DNA of 64,000 nucleotides from Bryopsis sp. KO-2023 (Eukaryota; Chlorophyta; Ulvophyceae; Bryopsidales; Bryopsidaceae): positions 6,851,501 to 6,915,500 of the forward strand of contig BSYQ01000005.1 of the NCBI GenBank assembly GCA_030272585.1, read 5' to 3'. Below are positions 33,501 through 42,614 of the stretch, one piece after another. Under the pieces are notes generated by a model that saw only the letters and a program-made list of their open reading frames with translations, had not been told where the DNA came from and did not search any database. Positions within the stretch are counted from its first letter, which is position 1. Each line of letters starts with the position of its first letter. The position numbers and the translations under genes were made by a program.

Positions 33501-33831
33501 ACAAATGGGGGTTTTTTGATAGACCTGTGGCTTTTTTCGTGATCATCGGGGTTTCATTTTTACCGTGATCGTTTTCAGTCAGTGGTACACCTGGGTAACT
33601 CAGAAAGGAAAAAGAATGATTAAGACTTCGGATTTGCGAGAACTATTTTTGGTAGTGGGACACTCTATCCGGACATTGAACATTGGTATTATTGAGTGGG
33701 AAAACGGGCTGACTCCCTTAAACTGAACCCATGTAATCACGCTGATTCCATTGCACCACGAGTGCTCACGATTCTTTGGCTCAAGTTTTGTACCTTGAGG
33801 GGGTTTGGATCATAATTAAGTTGTAGTTTGG
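33501..33831. repeat. Outer end of the left inverted-duplication arm, no gene
   Basis: From about 33580 the reverse complement matches 49340-49570 with gaps. It includes a tRNA-Trp-like remnant (about 33720-33775, minus) and a tRNA-Arg-like scrap (near 33620). Confidence 0.55.
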
Positions 33832-33916
33832 TCCGACGAGCCGGAATCGAACCGACGACCTAAGGATATTTGAACTCGATTACAATCCTCCGCTATACCA
33901 ACTGAGCTATCGTCAG
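33832..33916 (-). tRNA. tRNA-Tyr(GTA) with intron
   Basis: 85 bp. Anticodon GTA followed by an intron of about 12 nt at the canonical position, A box TAGCTCAGTTGG, B box GGTTCGATTCC, acceptor CTGACGA/TCGTCGG with one G-U pair. Diverged duplicate of 49179-49263; may or may not be expressed. Confidence 0.8.
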
Positions 33917-33985
33917 GGTCGATCAATTGGTTGCCGTGATCCTCCTTAAGATCCCCATAAATTAATTACCTCGAGAAACATTCAT

Positions 33986-34059
33986 TGCTCCCTCTGAGAG
34001 TTAAACTCAAGACCTCCCACGTACTAAACGAGTGCTCTAATCAACTGAGCTCAAGGAGC
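33986..34059 (-). tRNA. tRNA-Thr(AGT), decaying copy
   Basis: 74 bp, anticodon loop TTAGTAC. The T loop begins TTTAA in place of TTCAA in the copy at 49037-49110 and the anticodon stem has weak pairs, so this looks like a decaying duplicate. Confidence 0.65.
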
Positions 34060-34157
34060 TTCGCTCAAGCTATCGCCGATGGGACATGTGTCCGTGCTTG
34101 ACGAGGTGGGGCATGTGAGCAACCATCCAAGGTCAACAACACGCTTCCTGATCGTGC

Positions 34158-34230
34158 GTTCGTGTCATCTAGTGAATCAAGACACTTGATTGTGGCTCAA
34201 GAAACGGGAGTTCGATTCTCCCCGCGCACA
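34158..34230 (+). pseudogene. tRNA-His(GTG), decaying copy
   Basis: 73 bp. Anticodon GTG and the T arm are kept, but the acceptor (GTTCGTG/CGCGCAC) has a mismatch and the D loop is altered compared with 48867-48938. Confidence 0.65.
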
Positions 34231-34355
34231 CCAATCGCTCGTGACGGGATTGTTGTCGTTCAGGTTTAGACGGTCTCACCACGAGCAAAGATGGGCTAGC
34301 AACCGGATTGTTGGTCAACCGGTTTAACCTGACCGGACGCTTAAGATTCATTGCT

Positions 34356-34560
34356 TTCGAAAGTTCCTAACTAACCTACATCGAAACGCTTACGTTTCGT
34401 AACTATCCTAAGTTTCCTAACCAACCGACATCGGAACGCTCAAGTTTCATAACTTTCCCAAGTTCGTTTCCCAACTAACCGAAGTCGAAGCGCTTAAGCT
34501 TCGTTACTTTCCTAAGTTTCCTAACCAACCGAAATCGGAACGAGTTTCGTAACTTTCCTA
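34356..34560. repeat. CGAAACTTAAGCGTTTCG-type satellite, left arm
   Basis: About four units of roughly 50 bp containing CGAAACGCTTAAGTTTCG-like words. The matching array in the right arm (47690-48805) is more than five times longer. A further patch lies at 35040-35200. Confidence 0.8.
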
Positions 34561-34636
34561 AGTGCTCGAACAGACGACCCATCTCCGGCGACAGGACTTC
34601 TGAGAACAATTGTGGCAACAATTTTCAACAGATGGG

Positions 34637-34709
34637 TAGAGATGCGGGGTATCGATCCCCGTACCTCTCGCATACTAAGCGAGTGCTCTACGATTTGAGC
34701 TACATCCCC
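34637..34709 (-). tRNA. tRNA-Ala body with AGT (Thr) anticodon
   Basis: 73 bp. The sequence is an alanine tRNA (compare 60712-60784 and 47285-47339) but the anticodon loop is TTAGTAT where the duplicate has TTAGCAT, so AGC became AGT. The acceptor keeps G3:U70, the known identity element for alanyl-tRNA synthetase. All stems still pair (G1:U72 wobble). If made, it would put alanine at threonine ACN codons. Expression unknown. Confidence 0.75.
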
Positions 34710-34869
34710 ATCACGATTTTTTAAGCGTGGTTGCGCCTGTTATCGTCACCGTCGGACGAATTTGATGGGGTCTTTCGCGGAATTTGGTTTTTTTCATCGA
34801 AGCCTTAAAAAAGGAACACGTTCCCCCACCCCCCCACATCAAAAAAAACACCACGCATGGATTATTAGG

Positions 34870-34941
34870 AGGCACTATCGAGATTCGAACTCCGATCATT
34901 GGATTTAAAGTCCAATATAATAACCACTACACTATAACACC
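34870..34941 (-). pseudogene. tRNA-Gln-like with TTA (ochre) anticodon
   Basis: 72 bp matching the tRNA-Gln pattern (GGTGT start, TTGGACTTTAAATCCAA anticodon arm, GAGTTCGAATCTC T arm). The anticodon is TTA instead of TTG, which would read UAA. The acceptor pairs fully with three G-U wobbles, but the T stem has only three good pairs and the D stem is weak, so I favour a pseudogene. Confidence 0.65.
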
Positions 34942-35039
34942 ATTCGTTTAATAAGTTCCTCTCCGCGGATATACCGTTCCCCAAGCGTCACGTTTCGTGT
35001 TTCTCCGATCGGTCCGGAATAAAAAAAACTTTTCTAAGT

Positions 35040-35200
35040 TTCCTAATTAACCTAGGTCGAAACGCTTAAGTTTCGTTACTTTCGTGACTTTCCTAACTAG
35101 CCTAAGTCGGAACGCTTCAGTTTCGTTACTTTCGAAAGTTTCCTAGCTAGCCTAAGTCGGAACGCTCGAGTTTCGTTCTTTTCGTAAGTCTCGTAACTCC
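35040..35200. repeat. Second patch of the TTAAG/GTTTCG satellite
   Basis: Three units of CCTAAGTCGGAACGCTTCAGTTTCGTTACTTTCG type, about 55 bp apart. Related to 34356-34560. Confidence 0.7.
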
Positions 35201-35313
35201 GAACGCCTAACCATCTAAACGTTTCGAAATCCTAACTTCTTACTCTCGAAGGTTCTTCTCCCCTACCAAACCCCCGACCACATAAAGTTTATCAACTTAT
35301 CAACGTAATCGAG

Positions 35314-35386
35314 TGCAACTTTCGTGGATCGAACACGAGACCTTCATATCTTCAATCTGACCCTCTCCCAACTGAGCTAAAGTCGC
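35314..35386 (-). tRNA. tRNA-Phe(GAA)
   Basis: 73 bp; acceptor GCGACTT/AAGTTGC, A box TAGCTCAGTTGGGAGAG, anticodon loop TGAAGAT, T loop TTCGATC. One D-stem position (GG for GC) looks altered, so function is likely but not certain. Confidence 0.75.
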
Positions 35387-36027
35387 ACATATCCGGATCG
35401 CCCAGAATGCCCTTCATAAACGTTGCTCCTCCGGTAACGATGCCCCTCTGCACCCGCGACCGAGCGGTGGCCCAACATGGTCCCCCGTTTCGACTTAGGG
35501 GCGTGATGGAGTCGTCGTAGTATAGTCAATCAGTTGGATTAAATCGAGAGTTTGTATTTCGATGGCGGAGTCGATCGAGAATCACGATCGTTTTCCGCTC
35601 GAAAGACTGCCCAAAGGTTCACCCGTTCGTACTCTCTACTTTGTTCCTCGTGACAGGAGAAACAGCAAGTAAAACACACTTTCAGGACCCCTGTCCTTAT
35701 AGAAAAAAACAGGCGAAACAAGAGAAAAATCATGAAAAATCAGGTCAGATTGGACTGTCTTGGTCGAGTGACTCTTGGGGCGATCGCGACGATCGCAGGC
35801 TTTGTCGACGCAGTCTCTCGGTACTCAACGCAGTGCGCGCGTCTCCAGACAGCGGCTCGGCGGGCTCCATGGGCTGCGCGACGGCTCTTTCCGTCGATTG
35901 CGGCAGGTCGTCATCCCTGTCATCGTCGTACAGAGAGTGAGGTAGTGAGTAAGCTGGCGGTGGGAGTGGTAGATCCCTCGTATCAGCTACCGATCCCCGA
36001 AGGCAACGTGATCGCTCACAGAACATG
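35387..36027. other. No gene recognised
   Basis: Contains a 5' tRNA-Asp-like scrap (35512-35530, GTCGTCGTAGTATAG) and otherwise unassigned sequence. Confidence 0.4.
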
Positions 36028-36228
36028 TTACAGCCGTCCTGGCCTCCAGTCGTGACAGAACAGGTCCCGAATTAGATGTGCCACACTCTGCGCATTCCGT
36101 AATCCAAACAGCAGCTCCACTGTCCGACACTCCGAGAGCACTTCAGAATGGGGTGATGATCGCCGTACACCTTCCAGAGGTGTACATTCAAACAGGAAGT
36201 GTTTGTTACAGTGCAACGTGGATTGCAC
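36028..36228 (-). pseudogene. LINE ORF2 C-terminal fragment
   Basis: About 66 codons with the Cys/His pattern typical of the end of non-LTR retrotransposon ORF2 (CNKHFLFECTPLEGVRR, then an AHLIRDLF helix). No RT is attached. The Cys-rich end resembles 39650-39720 and 50290-50330 in layout. Confidence 0.55.
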
Positions 36229-36578
36229 TGGTCAACGTACTGAGTGGGGGAGTCTTGCACACACACGAACACACGAAGGGAAATAATTTACAAAACAGAA
36301 TAACGTTCAACCCCAGGGCAGTGCCCTCTAAGTAACGTCCCTCGTAGTACAATCGTACTACGAGGTGACCTGTATTACCCCGAGTCCTCTCTAGTCTCAC
36401 ATGCGGTACTGTGTACCACACAAGCGCTACAAACGCCGCCTCTTATCTAGAAAAACGTGCTTGTCTCTAAATAAGAAGATTGTCCGACTAGAATGTTTCA
36501 ATTTTGATCAAAACCATTTGTCCAATCAATTCTTAAATTAAAATTTTTGTCAAAATCGTTTTAAAAATCCCGAACCTT
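36229..36578. other. No gene recognised
   Basis: Contains the short inverted repeat CTCGTAGTACAATCGTACTACGAG (about 36342-36365) and an AT-rich segment at 36480-36570. Confidence 0.4.
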
Positions 36579-37069
36579 TTAACCCCCCAAGAAAACCCGC
36601 CCCTGTTCCACCCAACGACCCCAAACACCCATCACTGTCTCTAGCGGTCTTGCGCGTCTACCACCACGTCCGCGGCTTGCTCTAGCTCCTTGCGCTTCTT
36701 CACCTTCCACCAAATCCGCCTGAAGCTTTTGATTTTTCTGGTTGGCAGAATCCAGCTCCTTTTGTATCTGCCGCAGCTCCTGTTCGGCTGTACCCCTTGC
36801 TTGCTGTGCGATGTCCCGATCGCGTTCGAGCCCGGACACTTGATCGCAAAGTCTTTGGGCGACTCCTTGGAATTTTTCCAACTGCTTTTCCGCCTGATCC
36901 GCCCGCGCGCGTTGAGCGTCGCGTTCTGCCCGGAGTTCCAACCCGTCGTCTTGTAACCGTTGACACCTAGCCAGGAGAGTGGCTGGTCGAGTGTTTTTCC
37001 TGTTTTGGAACTAGGTTCCGGCAGTTTGTCTGGTGGGTGGATCACAAGCTTCGGGGTTCTTTTCAGCAA
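36579..37069 (-). pseudogene. Coiled-coil fragment, probably from a retroelement Gag
   Basis: A 120-codon Glu/Gln/Arg heptad-rich frame (ERDAQRARADQAEKQLEKF) ends in a basic RGRGGRRAR tail. An overlapping frame upstream (to 37069) suggests a frameshift. Gag of the local gypsy families also starts with coiled coil, so this may be a Gag remnant; no direct match seen. Confidence 0.35.
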
Positions 37070-37735
37070 CGAAGCTTCAAAGTTTTGAAGTCGTGCTAGC
37101 GCCGACTGCTTGCCAGTCTTTCCTGAATGCTTGACTGGTGTCGGAAGAGGTTTCAGGTGTGGTGGAGTAATAAGGAGTGTCCAAAAAAAGCATATTTTCG
37201 AGTGCGGAAAAGACAGATCGGAATTCGCAGAATTCAGCCGATTTTCACAGAATTAAGTTTTACCGTTGTTCATACAGCAATAGCCCCTAAAGTCCTATTC
37301 CAGCTTCGATACAGAAGGAATAATGATACGGGATAAAGCCAGCAGAGTCGCAAAAGGGTCGGGTCGGTCCACCAACGTCTCGTATCGTGTATCATTTGAT
37401 TTCGGAGTCGAACTTATGATTCGAAGGTCACAAGTTCGAGTCCCAACGAGGCCATGGAAGTTAAGAGTGTCTGATGATGACCTGAGAGTGGTAGTAACGA
37501 GAGACGAAAGTGTCATCCAGCTGATCAGTCCCAAGGAACCATGCAGGAGAATGTGTTCCCATATGGTTTCCTCGGCATTCCTCAGGCTATCACCACCAAC
37601 TTTTCATCATCGACCCATAACACATTCACCCAGTAATCTTCGTCCAGACTTTGTGAACAATCAAAACTCCTCACACACTCCCCCTTCGTTGTATCCATAC
37701 TTGGGATTTGATAGGCACTGATCGCCCTGCTATGA
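37070..37735. other. No gene recognised
   Basis: Unassigned; a weak tRNA-like T arm (AAGTTCGAGTCCC near 37430) was noted but no complete cloverleaf could be built. Confidence 0.35.
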
Positions 37736-37739
37736 ATAG

Positions 37740-38325
37740 GTCTTAACGGGGTCGGATCGGAACCGGATTTTCACTAACGTCTATTATCGGGTGATACCAA
37801 AATAGTCGGTTTTTTTCCCGATTTTTTTTATCGATCATGATCGGGGCCGATCATCGGTGATCGGTGACGTGATCGGACCGACTAATCGGGATCGGCAACC
37901 GATCCGATCAGAAAACGGCATCGGCCGATCCCGATCCCGATCCGATCAGGGCGCGGAGCTGTGATCGGAACAGTCGGTCGATCAAGATCGGCGTTTTTTG
38001 ATTTGATCGGTACAATGATCGGGGTGAACCGATCATGATCGGTATGAAAGGCGCGAAGTCGGTGAATTATTTCAAATCCGATCTGATCGGAATCTGCCGA
38101 TCAACCACCGATCCCGATCCGATCATGATCGGACGTCAGATGACGTACAAAATCACCCCCGCAAGGTCCCGAGAACCCAAAGGAACCCAATGGGATTCGA
38201 ACACCGTACCGCACGGTGCTAAGTCATTCACACTAAGCACTGAGCCAAGCGGACCACGATGATTTCGTGGCTGTTGCAATGATATACCTTAATCTTTTTG
38301 TAATTCGGTAAAATTTACTCGCACT
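37740..38325 (-). mobile_element. GATCGG-rich short element with tRNA-like core, copy 1
   Basis: A 400-bp stretch of CGATC/GATCGG words leads into a tRNA-like core (38150-38265, minus). The core has an A-box-like TGGCTCAGTGCTTAG and a B box GTGTTCGAATCCC, and shares the block CCCAAAGGAACCCA(A/G) with the MITE at 39871 and 54018. No terminal inverted repeats or TSD identified. Copy 2 is at 44020-44655. Confidence 0.6.
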
Positions 38326-38329
38326 TATT

Positions 38330-39801
38330 TTGGATGTCAGGAAAGCGTTCGACAGTGTATTGCACGATTTGGTGGCATGGCGTCTATCGGATCTGGGGGT
38401 TGGATCAAAGGCAGTTCGGTTGATTCTTGCGATGCCCACTACGGGGAAAACGGTTATACTAACGAGCAGTGGAGTTACCGATGGTTTCTATTTGGGGAAA
38501 GGAGTTCGGTATGGGTGTCCAATGAGCCCTACCCTGTATGGCTTGTATCACGATGCACTGGCGGCGTTGCTCTCTTCCAGGGATGATTTGGAGGTGGTGT
38601 GGCTCGGTGGTTTGAGGATCCCGGGGCTTTTCTGGGCAGATGATACACTCCTGTTCGTGGTTGCCTCGCAGCAGCTTCCCGCTACCATGGATCTGGTCTC
38701 TTCCTTCTCGGACACCTGGAGGATTTACATCAACATGATTAAGACCCAGTTGTTGGCATTTCATTTACCGAGGGAATGTGATGGGTCTTTCTCTTTCGAT
38801 TGGGAAGGTGAAACCTATTCGACTACTCAGGAGGCGGTCTATTTGGGCATCCACATTTCCTCCACAGCTCAGAATCCATTCGAGCCACACTACAAGATGT
38901 TGTTGGGGAAAATGAAGTCTGCTTCACAAGCACTGCTGGTGCATTTAAAAAGGACAGGCATCAGTGACCCACATGTTCCCTTACACCTGTTCAAGACGAA
39001 GGTTCTGGGGATTTTACTCTACTCTGCTGGTGTGTGGTATCCATTATCACCTTTTAGCTGGCACACAGATGTGGAGGCAGTCCATTGTGAATTTTGGCGA
39101 AGGTTCCTTGGGGTGGGCAGATTCGTTTCCTCGTGGCTGCACCTCTTGGAGGTCGGGTCCCTTCCAGTCCATTTCCATCTCGCTCGAGCCTCGCTTGGTT
39201 TCTGGAATCGGTTGTGCAGCTTACCCGATGGTCACATTGCAAAGGGGGGTTTCACTACTTTTCTGGGACTCCCACCAAGGTTGCAGCAATGGAAGAAGGG
39301 AATTGATTTTGTGTTGGGACCATCAGCACATGCACTTACCTTGTCACCTCCCACTGCTCTGGACTTGAAGGAATGGCAGGCTTGCTTTTTGGATTTTCAT
39401 CAATGGGGGTGGTCGGTCGATTTCGAGGCTCCGACTTCCGCGCGGCGCTTTCCACAGTTCCACGGCTGCTCGTCGACGCCCCTGCCAACACTATACACAC
39501 AAGTGAACCCCTCGGCGACCCCCTACAATGGATATCGATCCCTAAGGAACCGACAGGAGCTGGAAGCGGTGGCGATGCTGCGGACGAACACTTACCCTTT
39601 GGCTGCGCTCCTTTTCTCCTGGGGCTCCCGTGGCTCTCCCACCTGCGTCCTGTGCTCCTCTGGGCCGGAGGACCTAGAGCATTTCGCTATTCGATGTCCG
39701 GCGCTCCATGCTGCTCGACGCGACCTCCGTGGTGCTGCGACTGGGCGCGACGACGACGACGACGATGCTGGTGACGGAGAGGAGACGGGGGATGTTGCTG
39801 T
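38330..39801 (+). pseudogene. LINE ORF2, 5'-truncated, first part (RT to zinc region)
   Basis: Starts abruptly inside the reverse transcriptase at DVRKAFDSV (the first catalytic Asp region), then MSPTLYGLYHDAL and FWADDTLLF (the ADD catalytic box), thumb, and a C-terminal CVLCSSGPEDLEHFAIRC knuckle. The endonuclease and RT fingers are missing; 5' truncation is normal for LINEs. A solo LTR splits the tail; the frame resumes at 40728. Local bias to a GACGAC run near 39750. Confidence 0.88.
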
Positions 39802-40727
39802 TGTTAGTCGTTTTAGCGCTAGTGGGGTGAGGGGTACCCCTTTACGAGGTAGTTGGGGTTAAGCCGAGAGCAGAGATAGGACTTTACGGTTACGGTCACC
39901 GTAACCGGACCGTAACCACCGTAACCGGACCGTAACCGGAGTACAATTTTCGTCAGAAAATCGTACTTTTACGGCCGTAACCGTAGCACCGTACCACTCC
40001 GTACCGCTCCGTACCGGACCGTAACGACCGTAACGGCCGTAACAACCGTAAACCGTAGAAAGTGACCCCCGCAGGGTCCCGCGATTCCAAAGGAACCCAG
40101 GGGGATTCGAACCCGCGACCCTACTGACTGCAGCCTAACGCTTTAGCACTGAACCACGCTACTTCACGGTGATTTAGGGCCTACCGTAGTTATACCGTAC
40201 CTGTTCCGTACCGTAAAAACAACATATTACTCCGGTTACGGTACGGAGTTACGGCCGTAGTACGGTGACCGTAACCCGACCGTAACCGGACCGGACCGGA
40301 GTCGGACCAAAAATTTGGCCCAAGTCCTATCTCTGGCCGAGAGGGCTGAGGGGGGCTGACGCGTGTGGGATTGGGAGTCTCACTAGATTAGACCCAGAGT
40401 TTGGGGCACGTGTGAGTGTACTACACTTAGGGGTATATAAGGGACCCACTTGTTCATTTTGACGTTATTCTTTAGTGTAAGAAACCGGGATTCGTGGGAT
40501 TGGTGTGTTCCCGCTTGTGTGTGTGTTTGTGTGTGTGTGTGTGAATCCATCTAAGTGTTTGCCTCGCGCAACACTTTCATTCAAGTGCCTAGCAGAAGCG
40601 TTCACAACCGCGCTAGCTAGAGAGTTGTCTAACAAACCCCACAAGTATACTTGCGTTAGCCGCAAGTTATCACGAATCCAACTAACACAGCCAACCACTA
40701 TTGCGTCACCCACAAGCTTCACTACCA
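39802..40727 (+). repeat. Solo LTR of the E1 family, older copy, inserted in the LINE
   Basis: TGTTAG...CTACCA, about 453 bp without the MITE it contains. Flanked by GCTGT/GCTGC (5 bp, one difference). It has a clear TATATAAG box (about 40434) where young copies have TACTTAAG. Divergence from copies A-D is obvious, so it is the oldest member here. Confidence 0.85.
39871..40335. mobile_element. hAT-like MITE with tRNA-like core, copy 1
   Basis: 465 bp with perfect 14-bp terminal inverted repeats (CAGAGATAGGACTT / AAGTCCTATCTCTG) and a perfect 8-bp TSD GCCGAGAG (39863-39870, 40336-40343). An 8-bp TSD and a CA-G start fit the hAT superfamily. Both sides are packed with CCGTAAC/GTACCG words; the centre (40075-40165, minus) is tRNA-like with A box TGGTTCAGTGCTAAAGCG and B box GGGTTCGAATCCC, anticodon-loop region closest to Cys(GCA). 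No transposase. Nearly identical to 54018-54482. Confidence 0.9.
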
Positions 40728-40904
40728 GCTGCTGCTGCTTTCGGGACTCGGGACGACGCTGGCGAGACGGTCGGGAGGAACGGCGAAGGTTTGGGGGGGG
40801 CTACCCTATCGAAGTTCTTCGCGGAAGCCAACTCCGCGATTCGTTTGCTTCGACTAATTCGGGTACGATCACGTCTCATGTCTGACGTGGTCACACTGGC
40901 GTAG
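40728..40904 (+). pseudogene. LINE ORF2, last part
   Basis: Continues the LINE after the solo LTR and ends ...RSRLMSDVVTLA before a TAG at 40902-40904. The Leu/Arg/Ala-rich end is a common finish for LINE ORF2. Confidence 0.7.
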
Positions 40905-41600
40905 TACGACGCTGGTTTGGGGTTCTTTCGGAGTTCCTACTTTATTCTATTTTGAGTCTGTTTTCTTTCTCGACTCGATTCCGTCAAAGGGGGTTCTATT
41001 TTCGTGTTTCTGTTTCGGGGTTCTCTTTTCCTGATCCTGTGTCGCCTGAGGGGTTCGGCGTCGCTCTATTTTTGGGTCTTTCCTTTCCTTTCTTTTCCTA
41101 TCTTTCGCTGACGACTGGGGTTTTATTCTGGGGATTAGGATCTGACCTGATGGGTGTTTCTGAGAGGGATTCGGATTAGCTCTATTTCTGGGATTTTCCT
41201 TTCCTTTCTTTATCTATTTTCGCTGTCGTTTGGGGTTCGTTTCTGGGGATTCGGATCTGACCTGATCTGATGGGGGCCTTCCTTAGAGGGGTTTGGATTT
41301 GCTCTATTTTTGGGTTTTTCTTTTCCTTTCTTTTTCAATTTTTCCTATTTTCTATTTTCGTTGTCGTTTTGGTTTTGATTCTGGGGATTCGGATCGGACC
41401 TGATGGGGTCTTTCTTAGCGGGTTTCATATCAGCTCTCTTTTTGGGTATTTCTTTTCCTTTACTTTTCCTATTTTTTTGCTGACGATTTGGGGTCTGATC
41501 TGTGGGATTAGGATCTGATCTGATGGGTGTTCTCTTAGTTGGTGTTTTCCTGTTTTGCATGTGCTCGATTTTCTCGGCTTAGTTATTTTCGATACAATCA
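40905..41600 (+). repeat. LINE 3' UTR with tandem repeats of about 120 bp
   Basis: GGGATT(A/C)GGATCTGACCTGATGGG recurs near 41131, 41246, 41383 and 41503, each followed by a T-rich (CTCTATTTTTGGG...CCTTTCCTTTC) stretch; a weaker fifth unit starts near 41025. Non-coding; tandem repeats are common in LINE 3' UTRs. Confidence 0.8.
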
Positions 41601-41679
41601 TTGGATGATGACTCTATTATTGTTCTTAGACCGAAAACCACCGTTTAGTGGTCGGTCTTATAAATTGTTTGTAAACGCT

Positions 41680-41713
41680 TCTCACGCGGGCTTAACCACT
41701 CGACCACCGTTGC
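41680..41713 (-). pseudogene. tRNA-Ser remnant
   Basis: Keeps the 5' GCAACGGTGGTCGAGTGGTTAAG of the tRNA-Ser at 61879-61959, then jumps to CCCGCGTGAGA of the T arm, losing the anticodon arm. Part of the duplicated Arg-Glu-Ser block. Confidence 0.7.
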
Positions 41714-41792
41714 TCATGCTCCCTCCGCCTCCCTCGCCCTCCTCGTTGCGACTCCACAGGGGGAACGCTCGTCAAAAGGGGGTAGACGATTC

Positions 41793-42005
41793 TGATAGGG
41801 GCCCTTCTGGGAAGGGTAGATAGGGGCCCTCCTCCGAGTGGAGGAGGGTAGAACGTGGAAACACAAACAGTAGCAAAACCCAACCCCAATTACACATTTG
41901 TCAAAAATACAACCCCTTTTATAACCGACCACAACACCCTCACCCGACAGTGATTCATCCACTCGCCGATGGGACATCCAGACACACTTCGATACCTTCG
42001 TATCA
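41793..42005 (-). repeat. Solo LTR of the E2 family inside a tRNA-Glu gene
   Basis: 213 bp, TGATAGGGG...TCGTATCA on the plus strand, flanked by GATTC (41788-41792) and AATTT (42006-42010), a degenerate duplication. The left part is partly duplicated (two GATAGGGGCCC words). On its own sense (minus) strand it has a good TATA box, TTATAAAA. It sits within the 3' acceptor strand of the tRNA-Glu copy. Confidence 0.85.
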
Positions 42006-42010
42006 AATTT

Positions 42011-42080
42011 CATCACCGGGACTCGAATCCGGGTTTTATAGGTAAGAGTCACATATCTTAACCACCTAGACTACGATGGA
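42011..42080 (-). pseudogene. tRNA-Glu remnant split by the solo LTR
   Basis: Matches the tRNA-Glu at 61721-61793. The loop now reads CTCTTAC, the anticodon stem is broken, and the acceptor 3' strand is severed by the LTR. Confidence 0.8.
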
Positions 42081-42159
42081 GACGCACGTTTCCGGAGCGG
42101 GCGGGCCGCGACATGAGCGCCTCGAGTGACGGAGAAGGTCTTTGAAACCCGACGTCCGC

Positions 42160-42232
42160 CGACCTTGGCAGGGATCGAACCTACAATCTTCGGTTTCGTA
42201 GACCGACACCTTATCCATTTGGCCACAAGGTC
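42160..42232 (-). tRNA. tRNA-Arg(ACG), duplicate copy
   Basis: 73 bp; acceptor GACCTTG/CAAGGTC, anticodon loop CTACGAA, T loop TTCGATC. All stems pair. Duplicate of 61569-61641, here with a canonical T loop. Confidence 0.88.
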
Positions 42233-42300
42233 CACGCACGAGAGGTGGGCGAGGACTCCCCAAGCCAATTTCTGCCAAATTGTGTTTCCCAAGCACCACA

Positions 42301-42600
42301 AAAGTAAATCAAAATGTCCCTACTAGCTCTAAATAAAATCCCAAATCCCACCAACAGTTAATCCCTAAGGGAGGGAAGAACAAAGTTCAGGGATGGGTGA
42401 AAAACCGATTAAAGAAAGACCCACTGAGCAACCTTAAGAACCCAAACTACCGAGATCCAAACTACCGAAAAGGTCACCGAAACAGCCAGGTCAGATACCA
42501 ATCCTTTCAATCAGCCCACCCTAAACTCCGCAAAAGGAACCGCGCTTCCTGCGGAACCGTAAATATACCATATAATATATATAACATATGATATATACCG
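42301..42600. other. No gene recognised
   Basis: AC-rich, unassigned sequence. Confidence 0.4.
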
Positions 42601-42614
42601 TCTATCAATACCCC

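Larger units (their letters stand above)
33580..34709. repeat. Left arm of an inverted duplication of a tRNA block
   Basis: The order Tyr, Thr, His, satellite, Ala here is the mirror image of Ala, satellite, His, Thr, Tyr at 47285-49570. Flanks between the genes also align (for example CTAGCAACCGGATTGTTGG with its complement near 47660). The arms are 12.6 kb apart and visibly diverged. Confidence 0.85.
41685..42300. repeat. Inverted duplicate of the Arg-Glu-Ser tRNA block at 61.5-61.96 kb
   Basis: The reverse complement follows 61540-61900 through the tRNA genes and their spacers (for example GGAGGGCGAGGGAGGCGGAG). It is interrupted by a solo LTR. Confidence 0.85.

Noticed and set aside
33860..33890. 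Reading tRNA-Tyr as a pseudogene because of the extra bases after the anticodon
   Set aside because: The extra 12 nt sit at the canonical intron site and occur in both copies.
35512..35580. tRNA-Asp gene
   Set aside because: Only the first 15 bases fit; no anticodon or T arm could be built.
37395..37470. tRNA gene with B-box-like AAGTTCGAGTCCC
   Set aside because: T stem and acceptor do not pair; no A box at a sensible distance.
37490..37720. Gypsy RT fragment (frame with VFPYGFLGIPQ)
   Set aside because: Too short and weak; the usual PFGLTNAP-type box is not really matched.
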